A DNA stretch of 50,986 nucleotides, from positions 1 through 50,986 of the forward strand of contig QWPN01000116.1 of the NCBI GenBank assembly GCA_003671185.1, read 5' to 3'. The notes beneath the pieces are model-generated. The model saw only the letters and a program-made list of their open reading frames with translations. It did not search any database and had not been told where the DNA came from. The position numbers and the translations under genes are program-made. The stretch comes from Planctomycetota bacterium (lineage in GTDB: Bacteria > Planctomycetota > Planctomycetia > Pirellulales > UBA1268). Below, piece by piece: positions 9,301 through 18,344 of the stretch; position 1 is the stretch's first letter; every line of letters begins with the position of its first letter.

Positions 9301-10329
9301 TCAGGGGGTCCGCGGCGCGGGATCCGTGGGGCGAGTCCCCGCCGCCCGGCCGAACGACCGCTCCGTCGCTTCCCAGACCGTGCAACTCGGCTCGTAACCG
9401 AGCTCCCGGCGCGCGGCGTTGATGTTGAAGTAGTGGTCGGTCGACATCTCTTCCGCCAGGAAGCGCGTCAGTGGAGGATCGGACGACAGGTGCAGAGTCC
9501 ACCACACTGTCTCGGCCGCGGTGGCCAGCACGCGGGCCATGGCCGCCGGAATCCGCCGACGCACCGGCGGCATGTCGTGCAGGGCGAGCACCCGGCCGAT
9601 CCATTCCCAGAGCGGCACCGGAGTGCCCTGGCTGATGAAGTAGGGCCGGCCGCCCACGCCTGGATTTTCCTCCAGCGCGACCGCCGCCCGCACGTGCGCC
9701 GCCACGCAGTCGTCGATGAATGTCAGGTCGACGAGATTGGTGCCATCGCCCACCTGCACGAGCCGGCCGGCACGCGCTCGCTCGAGGATCGTGGGCACGA
9801 GATTCGTGTCACCGGGCCCGAAGATCAGGTGCGGTCGCAGGGCGATCGTGCGCAGGCCGGCACCGTGAGCCTGGAGGACCGCCCGCTCGGCGGCGGCCTT
9901 GGTCTGCGGGTAGAGCGCACTGGAGCGGCTCGGGGAGGGCTGGGATTCATCGATGCCACGAAGATCGTGGCCCGCCGCGACCACGCTGGGGGAACTGGTG
10001 AACACGAGCCTGGCCACGCCCGCCGCCCGGCAGGCCGCGATCACGCTCTCGGTGGCGCCGATGTTGCCACGCACGAACGCCTCGCGCGGCCCCCACATCT
10101 TCACGTGGGCCGCCGTGTGAAACACGCACTCCACGCCGGCCAACAGCCCGGTCAGGCCGGTCGCCGCCCCGGTCACCGCCAGGTCGTGAACCACGGTGCG
10201 GATGCCTGCGGCGGCGAGCGCCGGGTAGGGCCTGCGGCCCAGTGCCGTGACATCGTGGCCCAGATCACGCAGCCGCCGACAGAGCGCGGCACCGACGAAT
10301 CCACCCCCGCCCGTGACGAGTGCCCTCAT
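9301..10329 (-). CDS. oleD: OleD, NAD(P)-dependent beta-ketoacid reductase
   Basis: 342 residues from ATG 10329. Short-chain dehydrogenase of the 3-beta-HSD-like extended class: Rossmann motif VTGGGGFVGAALCRRL at the N-terminus, TSSPSVV with the catalytic Ser region, and YPQTKAAAE providing Tyr and Lys of YxxxK. In long-chain olefin synthesis OleD reduces the 2-alkyl-3-ketoalkanoic acid made by OleA to the 2-alkyl-3-hydroxyalkanoic acid. The start overlaps the stop of the upstream oleBC gene by 4 nt (ATGA), indicating translational coupling. A plain sugar-nucleotide epimerase is the alternative, but the ole context makes OleD much more likely. Confidence 0.88.
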   Translation of the reverse strand: MRALVTGGGGFVGAALCRRLRDLGHDVTALGRRPYPALAAAGIRTVVHDLAVTGAATGLTGLLAGVECVFHTAAHVKMWGPREAFVRGNIGATESVIAACRAAGVARLVFTSSPSVVAAGHDLRGIDESQPSPSRSSALYPQTKAAAERAVLQAHGAGLRTIALRPHLIFGPGDTNLVPTILERARAGRLVQVGDGTNLVDLTFIDDCVAAHVRAAVALEENPGVGGRPYFISQGTPVPLWEWIGRVLALHDMPPVRRRIPAAMARVLATAAETVWWTLHLSSDPPLTRFLAEEMSTDHYFNINAARRELGYEPSCTVWEATERSFGRAAGTRPTDPAPRTP

Positions 10330-12938
10330 GCGTTCCCCGCCACGTCCGTGCTGGGCCCGTCGCACTCGATGGCCGTCTGCGTGGCCGCCCAGGCCGCGAG
10401 GCGGTCGCGGAAAATCTTGGCGTTGTGACGGGCATCCACGGGAAATGAGGGATGGAAGAAGAAGCGCGTGATCGGTGCCGTGACGGGATCGCCTGCGCCG
10501 ATCACCCGGAGTTCACCGGCCAGCCGCCGCCGGGCCTCTGCCCCCAACGCGCGCGACCGCGGTTCGACGACCAGCGCCGGCCGCCCGCCCACGCCCACCA
10601 GGGCGGTGCGACTCACCTGCGGGTGACGATTGAAGACGTTCTCCACGGGCACGCTGTGGAAGATGCGTTCGGGCGTGACCACCAGGTGCGCCCGCCGGCC
10701 GCAGAAGTAGAGTTGTCCGCTGCCGTCGACGTAGCCCATGTCGCCCATGCGGTGCCAGATGCGCCCGCCGTCCTGCACCTTGCTGGCCGCTGTGGCCTCC
10801 GGACGCGCCAGGTATTCCTGGCTCACCGTCACGCCACTGACGATGATTTCGCCGATCGCGCGCTGCGGCACGTCGACGAGCGCCGCGGTGGGAGCCGACA
10901 AGGGCTCCACCACACGCAGCGACACTCCCGCGATGGCCCGGCCCACGGGAGTCCCCTCTTCGCCCGACAGGGCCAACACGGGCGGATCCTGCCGCAGATC
11001 GACGGCGGCAGCGACCGTGACGGGCAGGGCTTCGGTGGCGCCGTACGGTGTGAAACTCTCCGCCCCAGGGCAGGCGGCCGACACCAGGTCGATCGTGGCC
11101 TGCGAAACCGGCGCGCCGGCCATGAACACGCGGCGCAGCTGCGGCAAAGACGTGCCGGTCCGGCGGCAGTATTCGGCCAGCTTCGACCACAGCGTGGGAG
11201 AGCCGAACGATGTCTGGTTGCCGAGGTCGCGCATCACGCGGACCACCTGGCTGGGGTCGAGCGCCAGCGGTCGGCTGGGGTCGAGCGGCGGAAAGATGCT
11301 CCCCACACCGAGGGCGGCGGTGAACAGGCTGAATACTGGCAGCAGCGGCAGATCCTGGTCGCCGCGGCGAAAGCCGAACTGTCCGCGAAACACCGCCAGT
11401 TGCTCGGCCAGCATGCGATTGGTGAACACCACGCCCTTGGGCCGGCCGGTGGCACCGGACGTGAACGCCACGAGCGCCGGATCGTCGGCCTGCCGCGGCA
11501 CCGGGGCGGGCGGCCCGGCGGCGGGTTGCCCCAGGTCACGGGCCCGCGTCGCCCCGAACACGGGAAGGCGTCCGGCCACGACGCGGAAGCGCAATGACCG
11601 GAACAGTTCCGCGGCCTTGAGCCGCAGCAAATGGGCCCTGGGAACGCCGATGAAGCCGCTCGGCTCGGCCTCCTGCATGCAGGCCACCACGGCATCCACG
11701 CCCATCCCGGGGTCGATGAACACGGGCACCGCCCCGCGGCCCATCACGGCATAGCTGAGGGCCAGGAAGTCGACGCCCGGCGTCACGAGCATGATGACTC
11801 GCTCGGCCGCCCTCAGGCCGGCTGCGGCCAGGCCGCTCTCATAGGCGCTGATGCGGGCGGCGAGCGTCGCGAACGTGATAGCCTCGTAGCGCGGTGTGCG
11901 ACTCAGGCGCGGGAACGACACCTTCGTCACCGCCGACACCCATGGCGTGGCCGCGGCGGCCGCCCGCAGCGCCGCGTAGAGTCCCCCCGCGGGCGCGGCC
12001 AGTTCCAGGGCGGACTCGTCTCCTGCCGGTCTGGCGGCGGCCGTTCCCGCGCGCGCTTCCTGTGCCGAAGGCAGAAGAAAGTCCCGCACCTCGCCGATCA
12101 CCTGCGCCGGTGCATCCTCCAGCACGAGGTGCGACGCGTTGGGAATGCGCACGACCTCGGCCGCCGGAAAATGCGTCGCGAAGTGGCGCAGGATTTCCGC
12201 GTGAAAACACGGGTCCTTCATCCCCCAGATGATCTTCACGGGCGTGCCGGCCAGCATCGGCAGCCGGCCCGCCACGTCGTTCATCAGGGCCGTGGTCGGA
12301 TGGGATGGACGGAAGGGAATGTCGCGCACGAATCCCCAGATGGCCCGCCGGTTGGCCCGGGTGCGGTAGGGATGCCGGTAGGCCCGCACGACGTCGTCCG
12401 GCAGCGCATGCCGGGCGCCCATGGAGGTCAGCAGCCTGATGAACCACGGTGTGTCCTGCGTGAGCAGCCGGCCCACGACGGGCGACGCGGCCCGTCGGAT
12501 CATCCCGGGCAGCAGGGCCGTTTCGGTGAGCGCCGTGTTGAAGTACACCAGCCGCTCGACGTCCGCTGGACGGCGCACGGCCAGGCCCGTGCCCAGCGAA
12601 CCGCCCCAGTCGTGCATGACCAGCGAGAAGCGGCCCACGTCGAGGTGCGCCAGGAGTTCCTCGAGGTGACCGATGCGGTCCGCCGCCCGGAAGAACACGT
12701 CGTCGGGCTTGTCCGACAGACCGCAGCCCACGTGGTCGGGCACGATCACCCGGCAGTTGTGCCGCAGGGCGGCGATCAGATTGCGAAACAGAAACCCCCA
12801 GGTGGGATTGCCGTGCAGGCAGACGACGACCGGGCCGCGCCCCTCGTCCACGTAATGCATCCGGTATCCACCCCCCGCGCCAGTCCCGCGGCCGACCGTG
12901 GCGAACCGGGACTGGAAGGGATAAAGGACACCGTTCAT
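10326..12938 (-). CDS. oleBC: OleBC fusion: beta-lactone decarboxylase plus AMP-ligase-type beta-lactone synthetase
   Basis: 870 residues. Residues ~1-290 are an alpha/beta hydrolase of the haloalkane-dehalogenase fold: oxyanion region HGNPTWGFLFRN, nucleophile Asp110 in MHDWGGSLG, and the catalytic His region NASHLVLEDAP. This is OleB, which converts cis-beta-lactone to alkene and CO2. After an Ala-rich linker (~290-330) comes an acyl-adenylate-forming domain (~330-870) with FTSGATGRPKGVVFT and PYGATEALPV motifs. This is OleC, which forms the beta-lactone using ATP. It sits between oleA (37 nt upstream) and oleD (4 nt overlap). Separate oleB and oleC genes are the common arrangement; natural OleBC fusions are also known and would allow channelling of the unstable lactone. 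Confidence 0.92.
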   Translation of the reverse strand: MNGVLYPFQSRFATVGRGTGAGGGYRMHYVDEGRGPVVVCLHGNPTWGFLFRNLIAALRHNCRVIVPDHVGCGLSDKPDDVFFRAADRIGHLEELLAHLDVGRFSLVMHDWGGSLGTGLAVRRPADVERLVYFNTALTETALLPGMIRRAASPVVGRLLTQDTPWFIRLLTSMGARHALPDDVVRAYRHPYRTRANRRAIWGFVRDIPFRPSHPTTALMNDVAGRLPMLAGTPVKIIWGMKDPCFHAEILRHFATHFPAAEVVRIPNASHLVLEDAPAQVIGEVRDFLLPSAQEARAGTAAARPAGDESALELAAPAGGLYAALRAAAAATPWVSAVTKVSFPRLSRTPRYEAITFATLAARISAYESGLAAAGLRAAERVIMLVTPGVDFLALSYAVMGRGAVPVFIDPGMGVDAVVACMQEAEPSGFIGVPRAHLLRLKAAELFRSLRFRVVAGRLPVFGATRARDLGQPAAGPPAPVPRQADDPALVAFTSGATGRPKGVVFTNRMLAEQLAVFRGQFGFRRGDQDLPLLPVFSLFTAALGVGSIFPPLDPSRPLALDPSQVVRVMRDLGNQTSFGSPTLWSKLAEYCRRTGTSLPQLRRVFMAGAPVSQATIDLVSAACPGAESFTPYGATEALPVTVAAAVDLRQDPPVLALSGEEGTPVGRAIAGVSLRVVEPLSAPTAALVDVPQRAIGEIIVSGVTVSQEYLARPEATAASKVQDGGRIWHRMGDMGYVDGSGQLYFCGRRAHLVVTPERIFHSVPVENVFNRHPQVSRTALVGVGGRPALVVEPRSRALGAEARRRLAGELRVIGAGDPVTAPITRFFFHPSFPVDARHNAKIFRDRLAAWAATQTAIECDGPSTDVAGNA

Positions 12939-12975
12939 GGGGTCGTCGTGGGGCGCTGGGAAGACGGGCCGGTTG

Positions 12976-14037
12976 CTACCACTCGAATCCCAGGAATCGC
13001 GTGTTCAGCCCACTGCCGAACGCGGTGAGCAGCACCTTCTCCCCCGGCTGGATATCCTTCTCGCCCGCCCCGATCGCCAGGGCCGCCGGCAGGGCCGCCG
13101 ACACCATGTTGCCGTACCGCTTGTAGATGGCGAAATCCTTGTCGAAGTCGAGCCCCATCTCCTCGTAGAACGCCTCGTTCACCTGCCGGCCCACCTGGTG
13201 GCAGAACACGTGGTCGACATGCTCCCTCGACCAGCCCAGCGACGCGGTGACGTCGGGGAAGGCGCGGCCCCCCAGCTTGGCGGCCGCGATCATCAGCTGC
13301 GCCGCATCGGAGGTCATGATGGGCGCGATTTCCTCCCCTTGGCCGACGCTGAAGTCGCCGTTGCCGATGCACAGCTCGTGATGCTGCGATGCCGAGCGGG
13401 CCACGCCGCCGATGAAGCGATGCCCGCCATTTGAGATGCTCTCGTGGCAGAGCACCGCGGCGACGGCGCCGCAGCCGAGCGTCAGCGTGGGCAGCATCTG
13501 CAGCATCTTGTCGCGGGTGATGCCCTGGTCGCCCAGCAGTTGCTCGCACGTGGTGTGCACCACCTTGGAGATGTTCTCGCCGGAGCAGATGATCCCCGCC
13601 TGCACGGTGCCCGCCTCGATGAGGTGGGCGAGCATGATCATGCCGTCGCTGAACCCGATGCAGGCGTTGGTGATGTCGAGCACCAGCGATTCCTCGGGAA
13701 TCCCCAGGTTGTGGTGCACCAGGCAGGCGGTGGCGGGCTCGAAGAAATCCCGCGACACCGAGCAGTTGATCAGCGCGCCGATCTGGTCGGGACGGAACCT
13801 GGATCGCTCCAAAGCCTCGCGGGCCGCCACCGTGGCCACGGAGCTCGGAGTCACCGTCGTGGGCCACATGCAGCGCGTGCTCACGCCGCTGACGCGTTCC
13901 AGCGTGCCCGCCGGAATCCGCAACCGTTCGTACACCGGCGCCAGCCGGTGCTCGATCTCCGCCGAAGACACGAGCGTGGGAGGAAAGTTGAGACCGAAAG
14001 ACTCGATGCGGACATGATCGAACCGGAACGAAATCAT
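12976..14037 (-). CDS. oleA: OleA, thiolase-fold head-to-head acyl-CoA condensing enzyme
   Basis: 353 residues from ATG 14037, chosen for the GAGGAG Shine-Dalgarno about 5 nt upstream and because residues before it are Arg/Pro-rich. FabH-like fold: catalytic Cys126 in DITNACIGFSDG, His in FCHQVGRQVNEAF, Asn in KRYGNMVSAALP. OleA joins two fatty acyl-CoAs by non-decarboxylative Claisen condensation, the first step to long-chain internal olefins. It is the first gene of an oleA-oleBC-oleD operon. The annotation as KASIII alone would miss the pathway; the OleBC and OleD neighbours fix it. Planctomycetes with ole genes are known to make polyunsaturated C31-type hydrocarbons; this product is inferred here. 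Confidence 0.9.
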   Translation of the reverse strand: MISFRFDHVRIESFGLNFPPTLVSSAEIEHRLAPVYERLRIPAGTLERVSGVSTRCMWPTTVTPSSVATVAAREALERSRFRPDQIGALINCSVSRDFFEPATACLVHHNLGIPEESLVLDITNACIGFSDGMIMLAHLIEAGTVQAGIICSGENISKVVHTTCEQLLGDQGITRDKMLQMLPTLTLGCGAVAAVLCHESISNGGHRFIGGVARSASQHHELCIGNGDFSVGQGEEIAPIMTSDAAQLMIAAAKLGGRAFPDVTASLGWSREHVDHVFCHQVGRQVNEAFYEEMGLDFDKDFAIYKRYGNMVSAALPAALAIGAGEKDIQPGEKVLLTAFGSGLNTRFLGFEW

Positions 14038-14363
14038 CAACTGCTCCTCGCTGCACCCGGCGCCCGACCGGCTGCGGCGATCTGCCGCAGCGGGGCGCCG
14101 GCCCGGCGCGACGTGCGTGTCGCTCGGGCGGACTTGATTCCGCGACGACAGAATAATCGATTTGCCGCGATCCAGCAGGGCGGCCCTTTTCGCCGTGGGG
14201 TCGGGCACCCGGAGCGTTTTTGGACACTGGCGGCTTTTGTTCCCGATTTGAACCGGGTTCAGGCCTTCGACCCCCCTGACGTGCCTACGGGCCGCAGCCT
14301 TGACCGCGACCACCCTTCGGCACCCGCGGTAGGATGTGGAATTCGCTCGCCCCCACCAAGCGC
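14038..14363. other. Divergent intergenic region between oleA and the sulfotransferase gene
   Basis: About 326 bp with no credible gene. It must hold the oleA promoter (minus strand) and that of the sulfotransferase gene (plus strand). A TTGACC at 14300-14305 is present but has no well-spaced -10; an ATG at 14334 is an alternative start for the sulfotransferase. I see no confident promoter pair or operator. Confidence 0.4.
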
Positions 14364-15548
14364 ATGAGCCAGTCGCACGTGTCCGCATCGCCGCCTGCTG
14401 AACCCTCCCCCACCGCTGCCGCCCCGCCGCGCGGCGACAAGGAGTCCCGCCCCTGGCCCTGGTGGGCGCCCCGACTCTGGCACGGCATGACGCTGGGCGA
14501 GTGGACGTCGCTCGCCGGCGAGCACCGCTGGCGGGCGAGCCCTAGCCGCTGGGGGCTGGTGGCGACGATCACGGCCGCCTCGGGCTTCAACTCCCTGGCC
14601 GCGAGACTCTGCGCGGCGGCCTATCGGCGCGAGCTTCGTTCGCCGCCCGAGACGCCGCCGCCGCTGTTCATCATCGGCCACTGGCGCTCGGGCACGACGC
14701 TGCTCCACGAACTGATGATGCTCGACGGGCGTTTCTGCTGCCCCAACTACTACCAGTGCTTCTCGCCCAATCACTTCCTACTCACCGAGCGGGTGCTGAC
14801 GCCGGCCCTGTCGTGGATTCTGCCCGCCAAGCGGCCGATGGACGACATGGCGAGCGCCTTCGACAAGCCGCAGGAGGACGAGTTCGCGCTCATGAACATG
14901 GGCGCGCCCTCGCCGTACCGGCGCATGGCCTTCCCCGTGACCAGCAGCCCGCATCCCGTGGCGCTCGACCTGACCACGCTGCCGGCGGCGGACCTGGATC
15001 GCTGGCGCGACACCCTGCGTCGGTTCCTGGCGATGCTGGCCGTGGCCGACCCGCGCCGCCCGGTGCTCAAGAGTCCGCCTCACACGGCCCGCGTCGGCGT
15101 GCTGGCGGAGATGTTTCCGCAGGCCCGGTTCCTGCACGTCGTCCGCGACCCCTTCGCCGTGTTCGGCTCCACGATGAAGCTCTGGCGTTCGCTGGACGCG
15201 GGCCAGGGCCTGCAGGTTGATCGAGGTGAGCGGCTCGAGCAGTATGTGTTCGAGTGCTTCGAGCAGATGTACGCCGCCTTCGAGCGGGATCGAGCCACGC
15301 TGGCGCCGGGGCGGCTGCACGAGGTCCGCTACGAGGAACTCGTGGCCGATCCCGTCGGCCAGATCGAGCGGGCCTACGACACGCTCGCGCTCGGCGATTT
15401 TTCTTCGATGCGCGAGGCCTTGGCCAAAGAGGCTGCCTCGCGGCAGAGTTACCGCGCCAGCACGTACAAGCACGACCCGCGGATTGTCGCGGAGATCTGC
15501 CGGCGCTGGCGACCCTTCATCGACCGTTACGGCTACACGCCGCCGTGA
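14364..15548 (+). CDS. Sulfotransferase-family protein
   Basis: 394 residues from ATG 14364 (ATG 14334 would add 10 residues). The 5'-phosphosulfate loop for PAPS appears as FIIGHWRSGTTLLHELMM. The 3'-phosphate segment appears as PQARFLHVVRDPFAVFGST, with the VRDP motif typical of the sulfotransferase superfamily. The C-terminal part (YKHDPRIVAEICRRWRPFI) also matches the family. It is probably cytosolic; the acceptor is unknown. It is divergent from the ole operon, so a link to lipid or hydrocarbon modification is possible but only by position. The N-terminal 35 residues are Pro/Ala-rich and probably disordered. Confidence 0.82.
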   Translation: MSQSHVSASPPAEPSPTAAAPPRGDKESRPWPWWAPRLWHGMTLGEWTSLAGEHRWRASPSRWGLVATITAASGFNSLAARLCAAAYRRELRSPPETPPPLFIIGHWRSGTTLLHELMMLDGRFCCPNYYQCFSPNHFLLTERVLTPALSWILPAKRPMDDMASAFDKPQEDEFALMNMGAPSPYRRMAFPVTSSPHPVALDLTTLPAADLDRWRDTLRRFLAMLAVADPRRPVLKSPPHTARVGVLAEMFPQARFLHVVRDPFAVFGSTMKLWRSLDAGQGLQVDRGERLEQYVFECFEQMYAAFERDRATLAPGRLHEVRYEELVADPVGQIERAYDTLALGDFSSMREALAKEAASRQSYRASTYKHDPRIVAEICRRWRPFIDRYGYTPP

Positions 15549-15618
15549 CGAGTCGGTGAGGGTGGGCCCCCGTCACACCCAACCGGTCCATGACTCCACC
15601 TTTGGTGTCGCCCGTCGC

Positions 15619-16116
15619 ATGCACCCCGCTTCGCTGACACCTGTGGACCTGCTGGCACAGACCCGCGAAAGCCGCACCCGACGATCCGGTCCGGGGGGGC
15701 AGCATCGCAACAAGGTCGAGACCGCGGTCATCCTCGTGCATCTGCCCACGGGTATCTCGGCGGAAGCCTCGGAACGTCGTTCGCTGGCCGAAAATCGCCG
15801 CGTGGCGTTGCAGCGACTTCGGCTCCGGCTGGCCCTGCAGCACCGCTCGCCGGCCGCCTACGACGGGCCATCGGCACTGTGGCGATCTCGGCTCCGCGGC
15901 CGACTGCTCGCGGTTGCCGGCGACCATGACGATTACCCGACGCTGATCGCTGAGGCGCTGGATCGGCTCCAGGCCGTGGGCTTCGACATGAGCCGTGCCG
16001 CCACCACGCTGCTTGTCAGCCCGACGCAGCTTGCCGGGCTGTTTCGCAAGCAACGTGCCGCATGGACGGCCCTCGCCGCCCTGCGGGCCCGCATCGGCCT
16101 GCCAGCGCTCAAATAG
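15619..16116 (+). CDS. Peptide-chain-release-factor-like protein with GGQ loop
   Basis: 165 residues. The N-terminal half has the class-I release factor catalytic loop: RTRRSGPGGQHRNKVETAV carries the GGQ that triggers peptidyl-tRNA hydrolysis on the ribosome. It lacks stop-codon recognition domains, as in ArfB/YaeJ and PrfH. Unlike ArfB, there is no Lys/Arg-rich unstructured C-terminal tail. Instead residues ~110-165 are predicted helical (a helix around TLIAEALDRLQAVGFD, then MSRAATTLLVSPTQLAGLF, which looks HTH-like). A role in ribosome rescue or release of stalled chains is inferred. No operon partner is evident. Confidence 0.75.
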   Translation: MHPASLTPVDLLAQTRESRTRRSGPGGQHRNKVETAVILVHLPTGISAEASERRSLAENRRVALQRLRLRLALQHRSPAAYDGPSALWRSRLRGRLLAVAGDHDDYPTLIAEALDRLQAVGFDMSRAATTLLVSPTQLAGLFRKQRAAWTALAALRARIGLPALK

Positions 16117-16346
16117 GTGGCTGCCCCGCCCCGAACCCCTTCCGGCCGGAAGCCGACTGCACCGCGGCCGCTGGCAACGCGCGCGGCCTCGAACCCCCGG
16201 CCCGGCTGACGGAACACAGATTCACGGAAAATTGGCGGTCCGCTCACACGTTTTTCACATCCCGCCGCTTTCGCTCCAGTGTCGCGAGATGCGATGTCTC
16301 CGAGCACTGGCTCAGTCGCCGGCTGCATTCCCACGCGATCCCCGCC

Positions 16347-17340
16347 TCGAGCGCATTCCGCCTACGTGTAGCGGTAGCCGCAATGCTGGAAGCAGTTACG
16401 GCACTCCGCCTCGGTGAAGCGGTCGAGGATGTCTCCACAGACCGACCACAGGGCATCAACCGTCCGGGCAGATGCGCTCTTCAAGAGCCGCTTGAACTTC
16501 GAGAAGACGAGTTCGATCGGGTTGAGATCCGGGCTGTAGGGCGGCAGGTAGACGACCCTCGCGCCGGCGGCCGCGATCGCCTCGCGTACATCTGCAACCT
16601 TGTGGACGCCGAGATTGTCCATCACCACGACGTCGCCTGGCTGGAGCGTCGGCACCAGGTGGTGTCTCGCCCAGCCGAGGAGGATCTCGCCGTTGATGGC
16701 CCCATCCACGACCAGAGGGGCCGTCAGGCCCGTCGTGCGAAGGGCCGCGAGGAAGGTGGTCGTCTTCCAGTGACCGTGAGGCGCGCTGGCCAGCAGGCGT
16801 TCGCCCGTAGGGGCCCGGCCACGCGGCCGGGTCATGTTCGTCTTGGCCCACGTTTCGTCGATGAACACGAGCCGATCCGGATTCAGGAGCGGCTGCTCCC
16901 GCTTGAGTTCCTCCCGCCGCTCCGCGGCGATGAGCACTTTTTTTGACGGTCAGACGCAGCCGCTTGAGCGCCGTGCACAGCGTCTGCACCGAGAGTTCTG
17001 TCTGAAGTTTCGCCTTGAGCTCCCGGAGCGTCAGGTCGGGCCTGTGACGAATCACGGCACGCATCCGATCTGCCAGCGGAGCCCACAGTGGCGTCCGACG
17101 CCGCGTCAGGTACGGGGCAACCTTATTCAGTTCCCGCCGCTCCTGCTTGACCCGACGCACCCACGACTCACCGACGTTGACGTGCGTCGCGACCTCACGG
17201 GTGCTACGCCCCCTGTCGCAGGCCGCGAGCACCTCACCGCGGAACTCCTTCGTGTACGGCCTCATGGACACCTCCTTGGAGATGACCACGCTACCCAAGT
17301 TTGCCCGGGGGGGCGCTCGTCCTATGTCAGACGCGCTCTA
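16347..17340 (-). mobile_element. IS630-family insertion sequence
   Basis: About 1 kb element with one transposase gene in two frames. Imperfect terminal inverted repeats are visible: from 17340 inward (minus strand) TAGAGCGCGT, and from 16347 inward (plus strand) TCGAGCGCAT, matching at 8 of 10 positions. The right end carries TA, the expected target dinucleotide; the left end reads TC, so that end may have mutated or my boundary may be off. It lies between the release-factor-like gene and the broken DUF1559 gene. Confidence 0.75.
16362..17265 (-). CDS. IS630-family transposase, two frames joined at an A7 run
   Basis: ATG 17265 has a strong Shine-Dalgarno (AAGGAGGTG, 4-6 nt spacing). Frame one (17265 to ~16938) encodes an HTH DNA-binding region ([20 protein letters not shown]) ending TVKK. 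Frame two (16937-16362) encodes the DDE catalytic domain: [13 protein letters not shown] (first D), [12 protein letters not shown] (second D), [19 protein letters not shown] (final E). The join is at seven A residues (minus strand; T at 16938-16944). Reading through requires a +1 shift or transcripts with six A. Transcriptional slippage on such runs is known in this IS family, but a one-base insertion that inactivates the gene is the alternative. Confidence 0.85.
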
Positions 17341-17454
17341 GCCCCCGCCCGACTGCTGCATCGATCCGGCCCCAAAACCGGATGGCGTCGGCCAGACACC
17401 ACACGGAGCAGACTGGCCCCAGGCCTTTCCGGGGTCGAGGTTCGGTCTTCGTGC

Positions 17455-18326
17455 ATGTACGTCTCTCGCCTACCGTCCCGGCACTGGAGCCGCCACGCCT
17501 TCAGCCTCGTGGGGCTGCTCGTCGTGATTGCGATCGTCGCGACCCTCGTCGCACTGCTTCGGCCGGCGATTCAGTCGGTCCGCGAATCCGCGCGGCGGAC
17601 GATGTGCGCCAACAACCTGAAGCAGTTGGCCGTCGCCATGCTGTCCTACGAGCAATCGCAACAGCAGCTCCCCGCCGCCGCCCGCGTGACCGAACAGGAC
17701 ACCTGCATCGACTGCTTCATCCCCTGGACGGAAGCGAAACTCGCGGCCGGATCGTTCGCGCCTGGAACCAGCGCACGGCACGAGCTGGATGTTCAAGATC
17801 TTGCCGCACATTGAGCAACTCGCCATCCGCGGATCCTGGAACCCCGACACCAACGTCCTCGGCAATGCCGCACTGGCCCAGACGGACATTCCGGGCTTCT
17901 ACTGCCCTTCTCGTCGGAATGGCATCCGTACGGGAAGCGGCGACCACCTGAACCTCCTCGATCCCTCCTGGCGAGGTGGCGGCAACGATTATGGCGGCTG
18001 CTACGGCAACGGCTGGCACCGCCTCTGCTCGCAGGGGGCCGACACGGGGACGCCTACCACCGCCACTCCCTCCCGCCCGCGGGACCGTCACGACACGGGC
18101 CGACTGAACGGGATCTCCAAGGCGGCGCAGTCCAGGCGGCCTGTGCACTGGATTCTTCGAGTCACCGGGCAGCGAACACCTGGGCGGTTGTTTCATCGCC
18201 ATGGGTGACGGATCGATCGACTTCGTCAGTGAATTCGTCGATGCCAAGGAGACCAACTCCGTCTTCGCCCTGCTGGGATCGATGCGCGATGGCGAGACCG
18301 TGAGCCTCGCGGCGGTGGTGAACTGA
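17455..18326 (+). pseudogene. DUF1559 prepilin-like gene, frameshifted
   Basis: Planctomycete-type DUF1559 protein broken in at least two places. Frame one (17455 to ~17776) has a type IV prepilin-like N-terminus (HAFSLVGLLVVIAIVATLVA) and the diagnostic RTMCANNLKQLAVAML. Frame two (~17776-18160) resumes with TSWMFKILPHIEQLA and DIPGFYCPSRRNG. Frame three (~18165-18326) carries the C-terminal HLGGCFIAMGDGSIDFV (usual form HPGG...F.DGSV) and ends VSLAAVVN. Intact members are ~300-350 residues; this one spans about 290 codons across frames. The cleavage motif usually reads GFTLVELLVVI; here F-S-L-V-G lacks the conserved Glu. The IS630 element lies 114 bp upstream. Confidence 0.8.
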
Positions 18327-18344
18327 CCCATCGAGGACGATTCC

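Noticed and set aside
14300..14335. TTGACC ... TAGGAT as a promoter of the sulfotransferase gene
   Set aside because: The spacing is 24 bp, too long for a sigma70 promoter, and the -10 overlaps a candidate start codon.
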